A stretch of DNA of 64,000 nt from Candidula unifasciata (taxonomy: Eukaryota > Mollusca > Gastropoda > Stylommatophora > Geomitridae). The notes below the pieces were generated by a model. The model was not told the origin of the DNA, ran no database searches, and worked only from the letters and a program-made list of their open reading frames with translations. This document shows positions 47,180 to 56,304 of the stretch, piece after piece. The position numbers and the translations under genes are program-made. Location of the stretch: contig CAJHNH020000235.1 in NCBI GenBank assembly GCA_905116865.2, forward strand, positions 323,167-387,166, in the 5' to 3' direction. The stretch's first letter is position 1. The number at the start of each line of letters is the position of its first letter.

Positions 47180-47545
47180 AAAACCGCAGTGGTGCAGCGC
47201 CAAGAGGCTCGTTTGCAGATCCCAAGATCATGGGTTCAAATCCAAACTTCCCCGTGTGGGTTCCTAAGCCACATAGTGTGCCCATTGAGTGTGAGTGTTT
47301 GTGGGGGGGGGGGGGGGAGGAGTATATAACCACTGGCTGTCTAAAAAAGCAAGAAAAAGTAGAATAAAAGGGGTTGCCTTCAAAGTCGGAGTGCATCTGC
47401 TGGGAGGCAAGGAACAAACAGGCTGCTTACAAATAAGCCAGATCTGTAAACAAAAATATGCATTCAAAACTCAAGTTCCTAAACAAGACTAAAGACCAGA
47501 AGTGGACGAACAACTAAACTTCCCGCCGGTGAATACGAAGAAATC
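47180..47545 (+). mobile_element. SINE-B copy with tRNA-like head (reference copy)
   Basis: Head: cgcagtggtgcagcgccaag (box A) and atcatgggttcaaatcc (box B). Then ccccgtgtgggttcctaagc, a G tract (47302-47316), caaagtcggagtgcatctgc, acaaataagccagatctg, aacttcccgccggtgaat and acgaagaa. It shows that SINE-B runs from a tRNA-like head to a GAA-type tail. Confidence 0.82.
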
Positions 47546-47584
47546 CGAACCAAACTGAACGTTTTTTTTTCAACAGTGACATCG

Positions 47585-47705
47585 GCTATTAGGTCGGCCC
47601 AGACTTTTAAACGTAGTCCTGGAAAGTAAAGGCGGTCGACGTAATGCTTATCACATCACCCAACAAGTGCTGATTGGTCTATAAAATATAGGTCTGAAAG
47701 GTCAC
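47585..47705 (+). mobile_element. SINE-A 3' half
   Basis: taggtcggcccagacttt, ggaaagtaaaggcggtcgac, gctgattggtctataaaata. Confidence 0.75.
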
Positions 47706-48125
47706 CGTTACTTCGTGTGGATTGGGAGCCGAGGTGATTCAGATGTATGTTTGTTTTAGTATCCAGAAGCCATGAGTTGTTAACCCTTAGGCTCGGTATT
47801 ATGGATATCGCAACCTTTCGGCCTTGATTCCATTGTAAATAGCGTAAATCTGGGAGAAATGTGGCTTTTCTGCCTACCCCCGGACCACAAGGAGTTCGTC
47901 ACCCGGTCTCCGTGCAATCCGGTTTAGCCAACTACGCAGGTGATTTAGAAGGTTGTACCTCTATCTGTTTGTCCCGCAGTTTTGTGTCCAAAATCCTTTG
48001 ATTTACGACAGCTCGGGTGGAAAGTTATGCCGTTGCAGTGCTTAGACTACACCACATAAAACAGTCAGAGCCACCTGATCTCTGTTAACTTGGAACTTTG
48101 GGCGGTGTGTATCAACTTTCCCGCA
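47706..48125. other. No gene recognised
   Basis: About 420 bp, no family match. Confidence 0.4.
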
Positions 48126-48127
48126 TT

Positions 48128-48345
48128 AGTTTTTGGGTCTTCTTCTTTGAGTCATCGGCTGAAAGTTATGGCTGTCTGTCCACTTTTGGTCTTGATTTGT
48201 GTGTGCAGACTGTTGGTTTTTCACTTTTCAGGCAGATGCACTCTGATTTTGAAGGAAATACCCTTAATTAGTAATCTTTTATAATTTGCTTGTTAGGAAA
48301 CTGTAGGTCAACCCACCCACCCCAAAGAGGGGTTTCCTAAACCAT
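48128..48345 (-). mobile_element. SINE-B copy, diverged
   Basis: ttcttctttgagtcatcggc, gtgtgcagactgttggttt, aggcagatgcactctgattt. Confidence 0.75.
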
Positions 48346-48779
48346 TTTAATTGATTTTGTATATTATTGTTTGTAACCGTAACTATTTATATCAAGTGCT
48401 GATAAAGGCTTTTAAGCCGCAGCATCATTCACTTGTTTGTAGTAATGTGAAGCTGGCAAATTTTTGTTTGTTCAAGGAAATATATACGTACAGTTTACAT
48501 ATATTTTCTTACACACTGTGCAAACAACTTGTGGTGGAGGAACACACTGGGGAGGATTCTAGACGTTTCCTAGATAGAGGATTGTACAACCTGAAAACTT
48601 CAGATTATGGCAGTGCAGACCAGACCCTTAGTCTTGGCTTGCACTGGTCTAGGGGGGAAGTTCTGACAAAGCACCGCTCTTATGATGTCGACAGTATATT
48701 TTCTTCCAAAAATATTAGTGTTACCTTGTCTTTGCAGTAAACAAAGTGAGAGATCATGCTGGATGTTTGAACAACGGAT

Positions 48780-49145
48780 CAACATCATGGTACACGGGTA
48801 GTAACCCATAAGTGCTCTGTTCTTTGTCTAACTCAATTCCGAGTCCCAATAAGCTCAGCACAGTGCACAGGCTCTGTAGCACTGGCGAGGATCCTAAAAT
48901 ACTTCAGGTAGATTTTCAACTCCAAATTTTGCATAGGCAGTGCTGTTAGGCTACTCTTTTCGATTCCCGACAGCCAAGGGATTTTTTATGTGCGCAACAA
49001 TGCACACGGGCGTCTGATCTCACTACCCAGAGACCATGGGGAATTACCAGAAGTCCAAGTCCACGTGAAAAAAATCCCAGCCCTTACCGGGGACTGAACC
49101 CGGAACCTCTAGCACTGGAGGCAGCCTCTTACAGTACTGACCAGG
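48780..49145 (-). mobile_element. SINE-D copy, full length
   Basis: On minus: head gtggcacacaacctggtcag (box A region) and ttccgggttcagtccccgg (box B), then cacgtggacttggacttctg, ctctgggtagtgagatcaga, aatcccttggctgtcggg, and ends gcacttatgggttactaccc. Confidence 0.85.
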
Positions 49146-49244
49146 TTGTGTGCCACATAGAAGTGGAACTTCTCCTCGGGTCGTCAACTGGTTTTGGAAT
49201 CATTCCCTAATGCCAGAGGATCTTATCTGCTAGCCCCACTCACA

Positions 49245-49690
49245 GAGCATGTTGAGAAAGGTGATAACAGGAATGCTTCGTGCAGAGTGGCAAGCATCAT
49301 CTCAGATGTCGCAGGTAGTCAGCATCCTTTAGATATTTTCTCCAGGTGATGCCGGTGTGTTAGGAAATGAGCTGACCGACAGACTGGATGGCTCTGCACC
49401 ACTTGGTGGTGAATTGATGTATGACAAGTTAAAAATTGTGAGGGCCCTTTGGGAGCGAGTACACTGTGCGGAGGCGCAGACAGATCATTATGGCCTAAGG
49501 AGAATGGCGCTGCGAGGAGTTACTAGGGAATCTGGCCGACGCTCAACACTCAGGGGAAGGATGAGACGGATGTACAATCAGATGGTTACTGGTACCACTG
49601 GAATTTGAACTCTTTGCTTGCTGCTAAAGATGTGGACTGAGCACTTATGGGAGTGTACCGAGTGCTGCAATAGCAATTCTGAAAATGTTA
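49245..49690 (+). pseudogene. LINE RNase H 3' fragment, family 1
   Basis: MLGNELTDRLDGSAPLGGEL, MYDKLKIVRALWERVHCAE, ALRGVTRESGRRSTLRGR, RRMYNQMVTGTTGI and stop. About 83 codons are open. The catalytic N-terminal blocks are missing. Confidence 0.82.
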
Positions 49691-49844
49691 GCCCCACTCA
49701 AACGATCACCATGGGCTGTGTTTCTCAAGCCACTATATAGAACAGTGCACTCTTTATCAATAGGTATGTCCTGTAGAACATGTCGCTATCTCCACACCTC
49801 GCCTGAAAGTTTCTTTTTATCCTGCCCAATGTGCTTTTATAGAT

Positions 49845-50135
49845 AAAGGTGAAGTCTGCAGATGTGAACCAGCGTCATGGCACACGGTTATAAACCATAA
49901 GTGCTCTGCCACCAGTACGGACAGCTGATAAGAAACTGTCCGCCTGTGTCACCCTCCGCACGCAACTCCGTAGCTACAGCGACGTTCCTCTACTTACCCA
50001 AGAGTGTTAACTCTGGTACCCGTTACCCAGAAGCTGGGTGAGCCCCGAGAACCGCCCGGGTTTCGAACACCGGCCGTGGGCTGCAGCGAGTCGCAGCTGG
50101 GTTAGAAAGCAAGTCCCCTATCAATTACACTAACG
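49845..50135 (-). mobile_element. SINE-E copy, full length
   Basis: gatgtgaaccagcgtcatgg, aaccataagtgctctgccac, gcaactccgtagctacagcg, agaaccgcccgggtttcgaa (tRNA-like box B on minus) and cccctatcaattacactaac. Confidence 0.8.
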
Positions 50136-50329
50136 TTTTCATAGATAATCATCTTCAGTGTCTTGTCTTCTATCCATCTTCATGGAGGTCATCCTAACCA
50201 TTTTGTACCCGCGATATAGTTTTACAACTAACCATCCATGTATTTGTATACTTTTACATCCAACCCGTACAGAAGGTATATTTTTTTTAAACTATCGCTC
50301 CATGTGGCTGGCAGATTTACAAACCCCAA

Positions 50330-50740
50330 AAAGAAGGTATAGTTTTACAACTCCCAAATAACCCCACCCCCGCCCCCCCTCCCGAAAAAAGAAGTCTGAC
50401 AATTTCAAATGGAAGGTATAGTTTTATAAACCCCAAATAAAAAGTATGGTTTTACAAACCCAAATAGAAGGTCTATTTATAAACCAATCATTCTGGAAGG
50501 TATTGTTTTAAAACCCCAAAGAGATGGTATAGTTTACAACCTCAAATAGAAGGTAGTTTTACACCAATCTTTCCATGTAACAGGTAGTTTTACAACCCCA
50601 AACAGAAGGTATAGTTTACCTCAAATAGAAAGTAGTTTTACACCAATCTTTCCATGTAACAGGTAGCTTTACAATCCCAAAAAGAAAGTATAGTTTTACA
50701 ACCGCATCTATCATGACTAGTTTTACAACGCCCCAAAGTG
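50330..50740. repeat. Imperfect repeats around ggtatagttttacaacccc
   Basis: About ten irregular copies of aaggtatagttttacaac and caaatagaaggta spaced 30-60 bp apart. Confidence 0.75.
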
Positions 50741-50814
50741 CCAACTGAAAACGGTTTCGAAAACCACTAGCATAGACTAACCACCCACCAGTGATTACTT
50801 TTACAGTGACAAAC

Positions 50815-51080
50815 ATTCTTCTTCACATTCACCGGCTGTACCTTTAGCGGAAAGTTCTGGTGGTTCGCTCATATCTGGCATGCAGTCTTATTCCAGAAGG
50901 TAAGTGTTGTACGAACATCTGTTTTAGTTTGACTTATATGCAGTTTGTCGGTTCCTTGCCTCAGGGAAATGCACTATGACTTTGAAGAAAGTTACCCCCT
51001 CCATGTTGTCACCCATTAGTCCACTCTTAGGACATGCTTGTTGAGGCAGCAGGTCTATTCTTGTTGTTCCCACAATATGG
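50815..51080 (-). mobile_element. SINE-B copy
   Basis: attcttcttcacattcaccg, agcggaaagttctggtggtt, tatgcagtttgtcggttcct, agtccactcttaggacatgc. Confidence 0.8.
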
Positions 51081-51514
51081 CCCAGGCACTCGCAAGCGTA
51101 ACAAACACATTCAATGCAGTAAAACAATTTGAATTTACTAGGCTATTTACAATAAAGTAAGTCCAAAAAAACACACATGGAGAGGGGAACCAGAGAATGA
51201 AGTTAAAAAGATGAGGAGAACATGAGGAGAGCTGCAATAGCGAAGGATGGAACGACTTGCCATGAGTTGGTTGAGGGCCTATGCTGCGGGGGGAGTTAGA
51301 AAGGCAGAAGAAGACAATGCTATTTACAAGTGATTTAGACAAAAGGAAATTAATGACAGCGATAAGGATGGTAAGGATGAATGGAGTGAAATGATAAGAA
51401 GCGATAAGCGAAGTCAAAAATGAAGGAATGAAGTGAGCCATTAAATGATCACAAAAGTAATAAATGAAATGGGAGGTGAAATCAAATGTTATGTGGAGTG
51501 ATAAGTGAAATGAA

Positions 51515-51925
51515 ATTTTGGCTACCCTCGGACTAACGGCCAGCAAAGATGGCCGCCGCAAAATATCCTGTTGAGCAACAGTCACGTGTCAATTGTGCGC
51601 TTCCGGCTACTTAATTTGCGGTCTTCTGACGGATTTCCGCCAAAAACCGCCCCCACGCCGCGTGGATTGGGGACAAACTAGATGGCTAGGACTTACTAGC
51701 AGCAGCATCCGCATCGCCTTCAGCCTTGCTCGTAAGTCCTAGCCATCTAGTTTAGCCCTAATCCACACCGCGTAAGCGCCGTGGGGGCCACGCGGCGGTA
51801 GCCAAAGTCGCCGGAAAAGCGCAAATTAAGTAGCCGGAAACGCGCAATTGAAACGTGACTGGCTCGACTGGATATTTTGCGGCCGCCATTTTTGTCGACC
51901 GTTAGTCGGAGGATAGCCGAAATTT
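51515..51925. repeat. Long inverted repeat (foldback/MITE-like) just 3' of the ING stop codon
   Basis: Two arms of roughly 180-190 bp face each other. The left arm starts aaattttggctaccctcgg and the right arm, read in reverse complement, starts aaaatttcggctatcctc. Both contain gactaacgg, gccgcaaaatatcc, ccggctacttaatttgcg and ctagatggctaggactta. The centre is at about 51700-51725. Both flanks carry the local motif gataagtgaaatga, which may be a target duplication or simply local repetition. RNA of either strand could form a very stable hairpin. It lies about 40 bp past the ING stop codon. Confidence 0.85.
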
Positions 51926-51965
51926 TAAATAGAATGATAAGTGAAATGATAAGAGATAGCCAGCG

Positions 51966-52067
51966 TTATTTCTTCTTTCGATCCTCCTGGCATCGAGGAC
52001 AGTACCACTTGCCTTTCGGCTTTGTCTTGAGTTGGACGCAGGCAAAATGAAACCATTCAATAGGGCA
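51966..52067 (-). CDS. ING5: ING4/ING5-like inhibitor of growth protein, terminal exon (second half of PHD finger, stop)
   Basis: The last coding exon follows acceptor ttcattcacag in phase 0. It reads [11 protein letters not shown], then [15 protein letters not shown], then QEDRKKK and a TAA stop at 51968-51966. It supplies the remaining PHD zinc ligands (first Cys, His and Cys of HFAC, final CPRC pair) and the Trp of EWFHF, which completes the H3K4me3 pocket in ING proteins. The basic RKKK tail at the C-terminus is typical of ING4/5. The intron between Asp (CDNPD) and Cys is 1,952 bp and contains a LINE fragment and a hAT-like element. No AATAAA is evident directly after the stop. The minus-strand 3' region soon enters a long inverted repeat (51515-51925), so the 3'UTR probably contains or abuts it. 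The PHD finger has all eight ligands and no frame damage, so the gene looks functional. Confidence 0.95.
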   Translation of the reverse strand, partial: CPIEWFHFACVQLKTKPKGKWYCPRCQEDRKKK

Positions 52068-52189
52068 CTGTGAATGAAAAATATTAGAATCTGCAAAATT
52101 ACAAGGATTTTACTCTGTGATGTCGAAATACAACTACTGGAACTACAAATGCTACGACAAAAATTTTCAATATCATAACACTTCTACAG

Positions 52190-52495
52190 CTTCTTCTTCT
52201 CTTCCACCTTGTACCTCAGTGAAGTGTCTGGGGAAGATGTAACGTTCATTGATGAGCTCTGTCAAGAGCACTATTAAGACTGATGTTCATTTCTGTAAGG
52301 CTGTTCTTAATGCCATCACTCCATATTTTCTGAGGTCTTCCACTGGCTCTATACCCGTTGTAACGTTTTAGTGTGGCTTGTTGTGGCAGATAGTACCAGG
52401 GTATTTTTGTTAGGTGCCCAAACCACTTCATTTGTTGTTCTTTGATGACCTGTAAGACTGGCTTTACTTCTAGCATTCTTCAGCAATTGCTCTTA
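52190..52495 (-). pseudogene. LINE reverse-transcriptase C-terminus (family KWFGHLTKIPWYYLP) with GAA tail
   Basis: On minus: VIKEQQMKWFGHLTKIPW, YYLPQQATLKRYNGYRASG, RPQKIWSDGIKNSLTEMN. The same family is at 27316-27745 on plus, nearly identical in protein. The fragment ends in a purine tail (gaagagaagaagaag on minus). It lies in the last ING intron, in the same orientation as the gene. Confidence 0.82.
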
Positions 52496-52561
52496 ACCCA
52501 CTGACTACAACGACCGCACGTTATGCCATCGGCTGACAGTTATATCCTGGTTACTTTTATC

Positions 52562-53280
52562 TAGGGCTGTACAGAATATTCGCTTTGGGGCCGAATAGTG
52601 AACCTAATAACTATTCGGCCGAATACTTGCGGATGGGCCGGATATGAATAGTGGTTACCTTACATCAGTTTTTGCATACACTGAGATAGACTAAAATAAC
52701 TCATTCATTAACACAATAATTGCTGTTGCCTAAGTCTGTCGTAGCGGAAGCAACTGTAACCCCGTTGCTTGGTACGGCATCCAGTTTTACCATATGGCTG
52801 TGGGCCCTGGACAATCGGTAGGCAGGCTAAACAATTTCTTGAGGCCTCAAAGATGTGGTTTCACAGAGCAATGCTTAAAATACCTTGGACAGCCACACAA
52901 AAAAAGCAACCAAGGGGTTTTGAAAGAGACGGGAGCCCGAAGACAACTAATCACAGACATCAGAAGGAGACAGTCATTATTTTTCGGCCATGTTATGAGG
53001 AGAGGGGAAATGGAACATGTGGTGACCACCGAAAAGATCTGTGGAAGGAGGGGTAGAGAAAGACAACAAGAGAAGATTCTTGACAGTCTTGTTGCATGGC
53101 ATGGAGGTGTGTCAGCACACGAACTAATACATGCTGCAGGAGATCGCAGATTGTGGCAAGGCCCACGCCAGTCGGCAAGGCACCTGATGATGATGATACA
53201 CTATTCGTATTCGCTTGAATAGTTGGTCCCACTATTCGTATTCGGCCGAATAGTGAAAATCCCTATTCGGTACAGCCCTA
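52562..53280. mobile_element. hAT-like non-autonomous DNA element with 8-bp target duplication
   Basis: Terminal inverted repeats begin tagggctgtac on both ends. They continue with related ATTCGGCCGAATA-rich sequence on the left (52562-52640) and on the right (53205-53280, reverse complement). The perfect 8-bp direct repeat cttttatc flanks the element at 52554-52561 and 53281-53288, the size expected for the hAT superfamily. No transposase is present. The interior carries a plus-strand LINE fragment. It sits in the last ING intron. Confidence 0.88.
52735..53200 (+). pseudogene. LINE reverse-transcriptase C-terminal fragment inside the hAT-like element
   Basis: Translation gives YGCGPWTIGRQAKQFLEA in one frame, then a one-base frame change to KYLGQPHKKSNQGVLKETGA, and later RRQSLFFGHVMRRGEM and AHELIHAAGDRRLW. 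The YGC.PWTI and FGHVMR blocks are the standard end of LINE-type endonuclease/reverse-transcriptase polyproteins. The frame change near 52880 and missing N-terminal domains make it a dead fragment. It ends in a short gatgatgatgat tail. Confidence 0.8.
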
Positions 53281-53679
53281 CTTTTATCGCAATTTTAACA
53301 TGACAGCAAGCATCCACAGTTAGGATCACAGGGGGTGCGATCACGGCAGCCAGGTGTATCCGTCACATAACATGTGATCATGGTAGACAGCGGGATAAGG
53401 AGACTACAGATTAATGACATTAAAGATCTAATGTAATGAGGATGTTCAATGACAATATTATTGCATAAATAAACACAGATGACATCAACTGTGATAACAC
53501 AACACAACAGTGCTATCTAGTTAAGAATGCAAAATGTTTACATGACACTTAAGAGCAACAGATGACAGTGATGAGATAATTGTCAGAACGTTCTGGCAAC
53601 TGTTTAGGAAGGAGTGATGCAAAGGTGCCGAACCACAGATGGATGTTCACCAAGACTCAGGGCTTTTAGTCATCTCCAC

Positions 53680-53750
53680 GGTCATCCACTTCTAGACGTT
53701 AGCCTTGTTCCAGGGCTTGAATCTTGCACGCATGTTTGTCGTAGTTGAGG
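53680..53750 (-). mobile_element. SINE-B fragment
   Basis: catccacttctagacgttag, ttccagggcttgaatc and acgcatgtttg. In the last ING intron. Confidence 0.5.
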
Positions 53751-54019
53751 TTTCAAACCCACTGCCACTGGGTCACCCCTTACTTGCTCTGTTCCTTTGC
53801 CAGTGAAAACCAAGGCAATTGTCTCATACTGTCCCATTTGAAAAAATGGTGAACAAACAGTCTCGGCACAATCCTGAAGTATGGGCATGCAGTTAATGTA
53901 TAAGGTAGTTGCTAGAGATGCCAAATCCAAGAGTCGCCACCAGAAATGCAGTTTACTGTTAATGGAAGTAGTCAGTCACAATAAGTTTGTGTTTCAATGT
54001 AAAATCATTAAAAACTCAC

Positions 54020-54170
54020 GTCTGGATTATCGCAGCCAATCATTTCCCCGTAAGAGACCTGGTTGCACAAACAGTACGTGGGCTCGTTGGGGTCCACTGG
54101 CATGTCAAGAACATCTGACGGGTGGGTGGACAGGGGGAAGGGACTCAGAGCCTCGATTTCTGTTTCTTCA
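54020..54170 (-). CDS. ING5: ING4/ING5-like inhibitor of growth protein, exon with first half of PHD finger
   Basis: This 151-bp exon has acceptor ttatttccag and donor GAC|gtgagt. It enters with one base completing an Asp codon and leaves in phase 0. It encodes [18 protein letters not shown], then [15 protein letters not shown], then [17 protein letters not shown]. The [15 protein letters not shown] linker and the start of the C4HC3 PHD finger (CLC pair, then the Cys of MIGCDNPD) are diagnostic of the ING family. [12 protein letters not shown] and CDNPD point to the ING4/ING5 branch rather than ING1/2 or ING3, although CLCN is ING1/2-like where human ING4/5 have CLCH. In this family the PHD finger binds histone H3 trimethylated at Lys4; the Tyr of PTYC and the Ser and Met of VSYGEM belong to the binding pocket. 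ING4/5 target HBO1/MOZ-type histone acetyltransferase complexes to chromatin. The upstream intron is 9,462 bp. Confidence 0.95.
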
Positions 54171-54264
54171 CTGGAAATAAATTCATACATTTTTGTTAAT
54201 ACTATATTACTATATATATTAGGATACTAGGTCTGTCATCTGCCATGTTAGAAACTCGTTGCCT

Positions 54265-54860
54265 TTAGGGCTCAGGTTGGAGGGAGAAATGTGAGAGAAG
54301 GTTCTGGAGCTTTTGCCGTAACTACAAGTAGTCTGACTATGGTGGTCATGGCTGTGACTAAAGCAGTAACTTGGCTAGAGACACAGACTTTCACTGGGGC
54401 ATGCTTTCTTAGTGACTTGATGAGTATGCTCGGGAAGATATAGAAGGGCTGGATTCGAACGCAGTGGTTGATGGCTTTACAGCGTTCATGGCTGACAATG
54501 TTAGTTTCATTTTCGTGCCAGGACGTGTGGGGGTACAAGGAAACGAGCAAGCTGATAAGCTTGCAGGTAAGGCTACTGTGAAGGCCGGATAAGCCATGAA
54601 CCAGGCTGATATACTAAATGCTCTACAAGATTTAAGAAATTTTGCCTGAACCAATTGGGAACTGTGAATCTGCAACCATAGTCAGACTGCAAGAACAGCA
54701 AGTTTAACAGGGTGTCGCCAAACAAGATCACTATGCAGGTATCCAAAGAAGAAGAATAAACCAACACAAAACTGGTGTCGTCAGCCACTACACGCTGCGG
54801 GATTTACTGAGGAGGGGATCCGAGCACATATGGAGTGAGCGGTTTGACGTGCAATGAGGA
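54265..54860 (+). pseudogene. LINE RNase H domain fragment, family 2
   Basis: VTKAVTWLETQTFTGACFLS then DLMSMLGKI match an RNase HI core. After a frameshift, VPGRVGVQGNEQADKLAGKA carries the His/Asp region (GNEQADKLA). Later QHKTGVVSHYTLRDLLRRGS then EHIW resembles the end of the element at 15790-16300. Stops and frameshifts disable it. It lies in the large ING intron, antisense to the gene. Confidence 0.75.
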
Positions 54861-54884
54861 TAATCTTTCAACTAACTAACTATA

Positions 54885-55262
54885 TTAGGATATTATCCCA
54901 CTGTGGAGTTTCCGGAAATGAAGAAGTTGATAAAGTTGCTAAAGTAGGTGCAAATGAAGAACAACCTGATGTACTAATCAACTGAAGAAGAGAATAATCA
55001 AATCAATCAGAAAGCCTCCAAAACCGACACAAGATGATTACCATTTTATGGACAGATCAGAGCAAGTTATTATTCTACGCCTTAGAACAGGGCACAATCC
55101 ACTTCACAAACACATGCAGATAAAACTTAAGATTGGCGAATCAGCCATGTATACATGTAGACTAGCACCTGAGACAACTGATCATGTCCTCCAAGATTGT
55201 CCCAAAAAAAATTGGCCAACCAAAGATAGTGGAGTCCATGTTTTATATGGCTCTGAAACTTG
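54885..55262 (+). pseudogene. LINE RNase H end plus Cys/His 3' domain fragment
   Basis: SHCGVSGNEEVDKVAKVGA is an RNase H C-terminal block (G-N-E-x-V/A-D). QVIILRLRTGHNPLHKHMQ then KLKIGESAMYTCRLAPETTD then HVLQDCP matches the zinc-knuckle-like tail of jockey/CR1-type LINE polyproteins. A stop near 54985 splits it. Confidence 0.75.
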
Positions 55263-55680
55263 AATAACTTGAAGAAATTAAACCGCATTACATTTTCAAA
55301 AACAAGAGTATTACGACGAATCTTTGGACCCATCAAAGATGCAAACAGCAGGTAATGGAGAGTGAGAAGCAACAACGACATTTATAATCTGTTTAAATCA
55401 CCACTAATCACTGGCATCATGAAATCTCATAGACTGAAATGGCTTGGGCATATTGAGAGAATGTCAAATGGCAGAGAGGTAAAAACTGTATACACAAGGG
55501 AGCTGAATAGTTGTAGATCATGAGGCAGACCAAGAAGAGGATGGAGAGATTACATCCAGACAGACCAGCAAAACACTTGGTGTCACTAACTGGAAAGAGA
55601 AGGCCAACCAGAGAAATGAGGCTGGTGATATATGCAGCAATGAACCTCAAGGGCTCGAAACGAAGAAGAAGAAGAAGCAG
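55262..55680 (+). pseudogene. LINE reverse-transcriptase C-terminal fragment with GAA tail
   Basis: RVLRRIFGPIKDANSR, then RLKWLGHIERMSNGREVKT and GRPRRGWRDYIQTD form the recognisable end of a LINE polyprotein. Stops interrupt it at about 55357 and 55521. It runs into cgaagaagaagaagaagcag, a GAA-type tail. It is fused head to tail with the preceding LINE piece of another family. Confidence 0.75.
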
Positions 55681-55884
55681 AAGTGGAGTTCATACTAGAG
55701 ACAGCATTGCAGATAATTTATTTCAAGGTAATGAAAGAAGACGAACAAGAATACTATTTTCATGGTGATCTTATCTAGTGATATCTCAACTTAAAGGGAA
55801 CAGAGACATGCATGTTTAGGCAGCAATGTGGACAAACAGACTTGAAATACCATTTCAACAGATACAACAGAATATCGTTCCCGT

Positions 55885-56200
55885 AGCGGCACATCTTCTT
55901 CTTCTTCACAGTCACCAGCTGTAAACTCTGGCGGAAAGCTTGGGTTGTTCATCCACTACTAGACTTCAGCCTTGTTCCAGAACTTGAGCTTTGAGTGCAC
56001 ATCAGTTTTACAGATCTGGCTTATATGTATTTAGACTTGATTCTTAACCTCTCAGGCAGATGCACCCCAAGTTCCAAGAAAACCCCCCCCCCCCCCCCTA
56101 TTTAGTTGACTTTTACGGACATGCTTGTCTGGAGGGAGGGTGGTCAATGGGTCAATTATCTGTCTCCCAAAAATGTGGCCCTGGAACCAACATGAGAAGT
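55885..56200 (-). mobile_element. SINE-B copy
   Basis: This is the SINE-B family (reference copy 47180-47545) in reverse. From left to right: a cttcttctt tail, tcaccagctgtaaactc, ggcggaaagc, gttgttcatccactac, ttccagaacttgag, caggcagatgcacc, and a cttttacggacatgcttgt block. A run of about 17 C sits inside it at 56081-56098. Confidence 0.75.
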
Positions 56201-56304
56201 GGCACACCGAAAAGTCTCTGTCTCTAGCTTATTCTCCAGCCCTATGTGCTTTCACAGCCATCACATCTTCATTGTGGTGTATCCACCTTCACGGAGACTG
56301 GCCT

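Noticed and set aside
48351..48740. 129-codon plus frame
   Set aside because: Contains the ctgataa hairpin motif shared with 38060-38200 and no protein domain; looks like repeat DNA.
51055..51585. 176-codon minus frame with hydrophobic stretches
   Set aside because: It begins inside the inverted repeat and runs through locally repetitive gtgaaatgataag DNA; Ser/Phe/Ile-rich with no domain.
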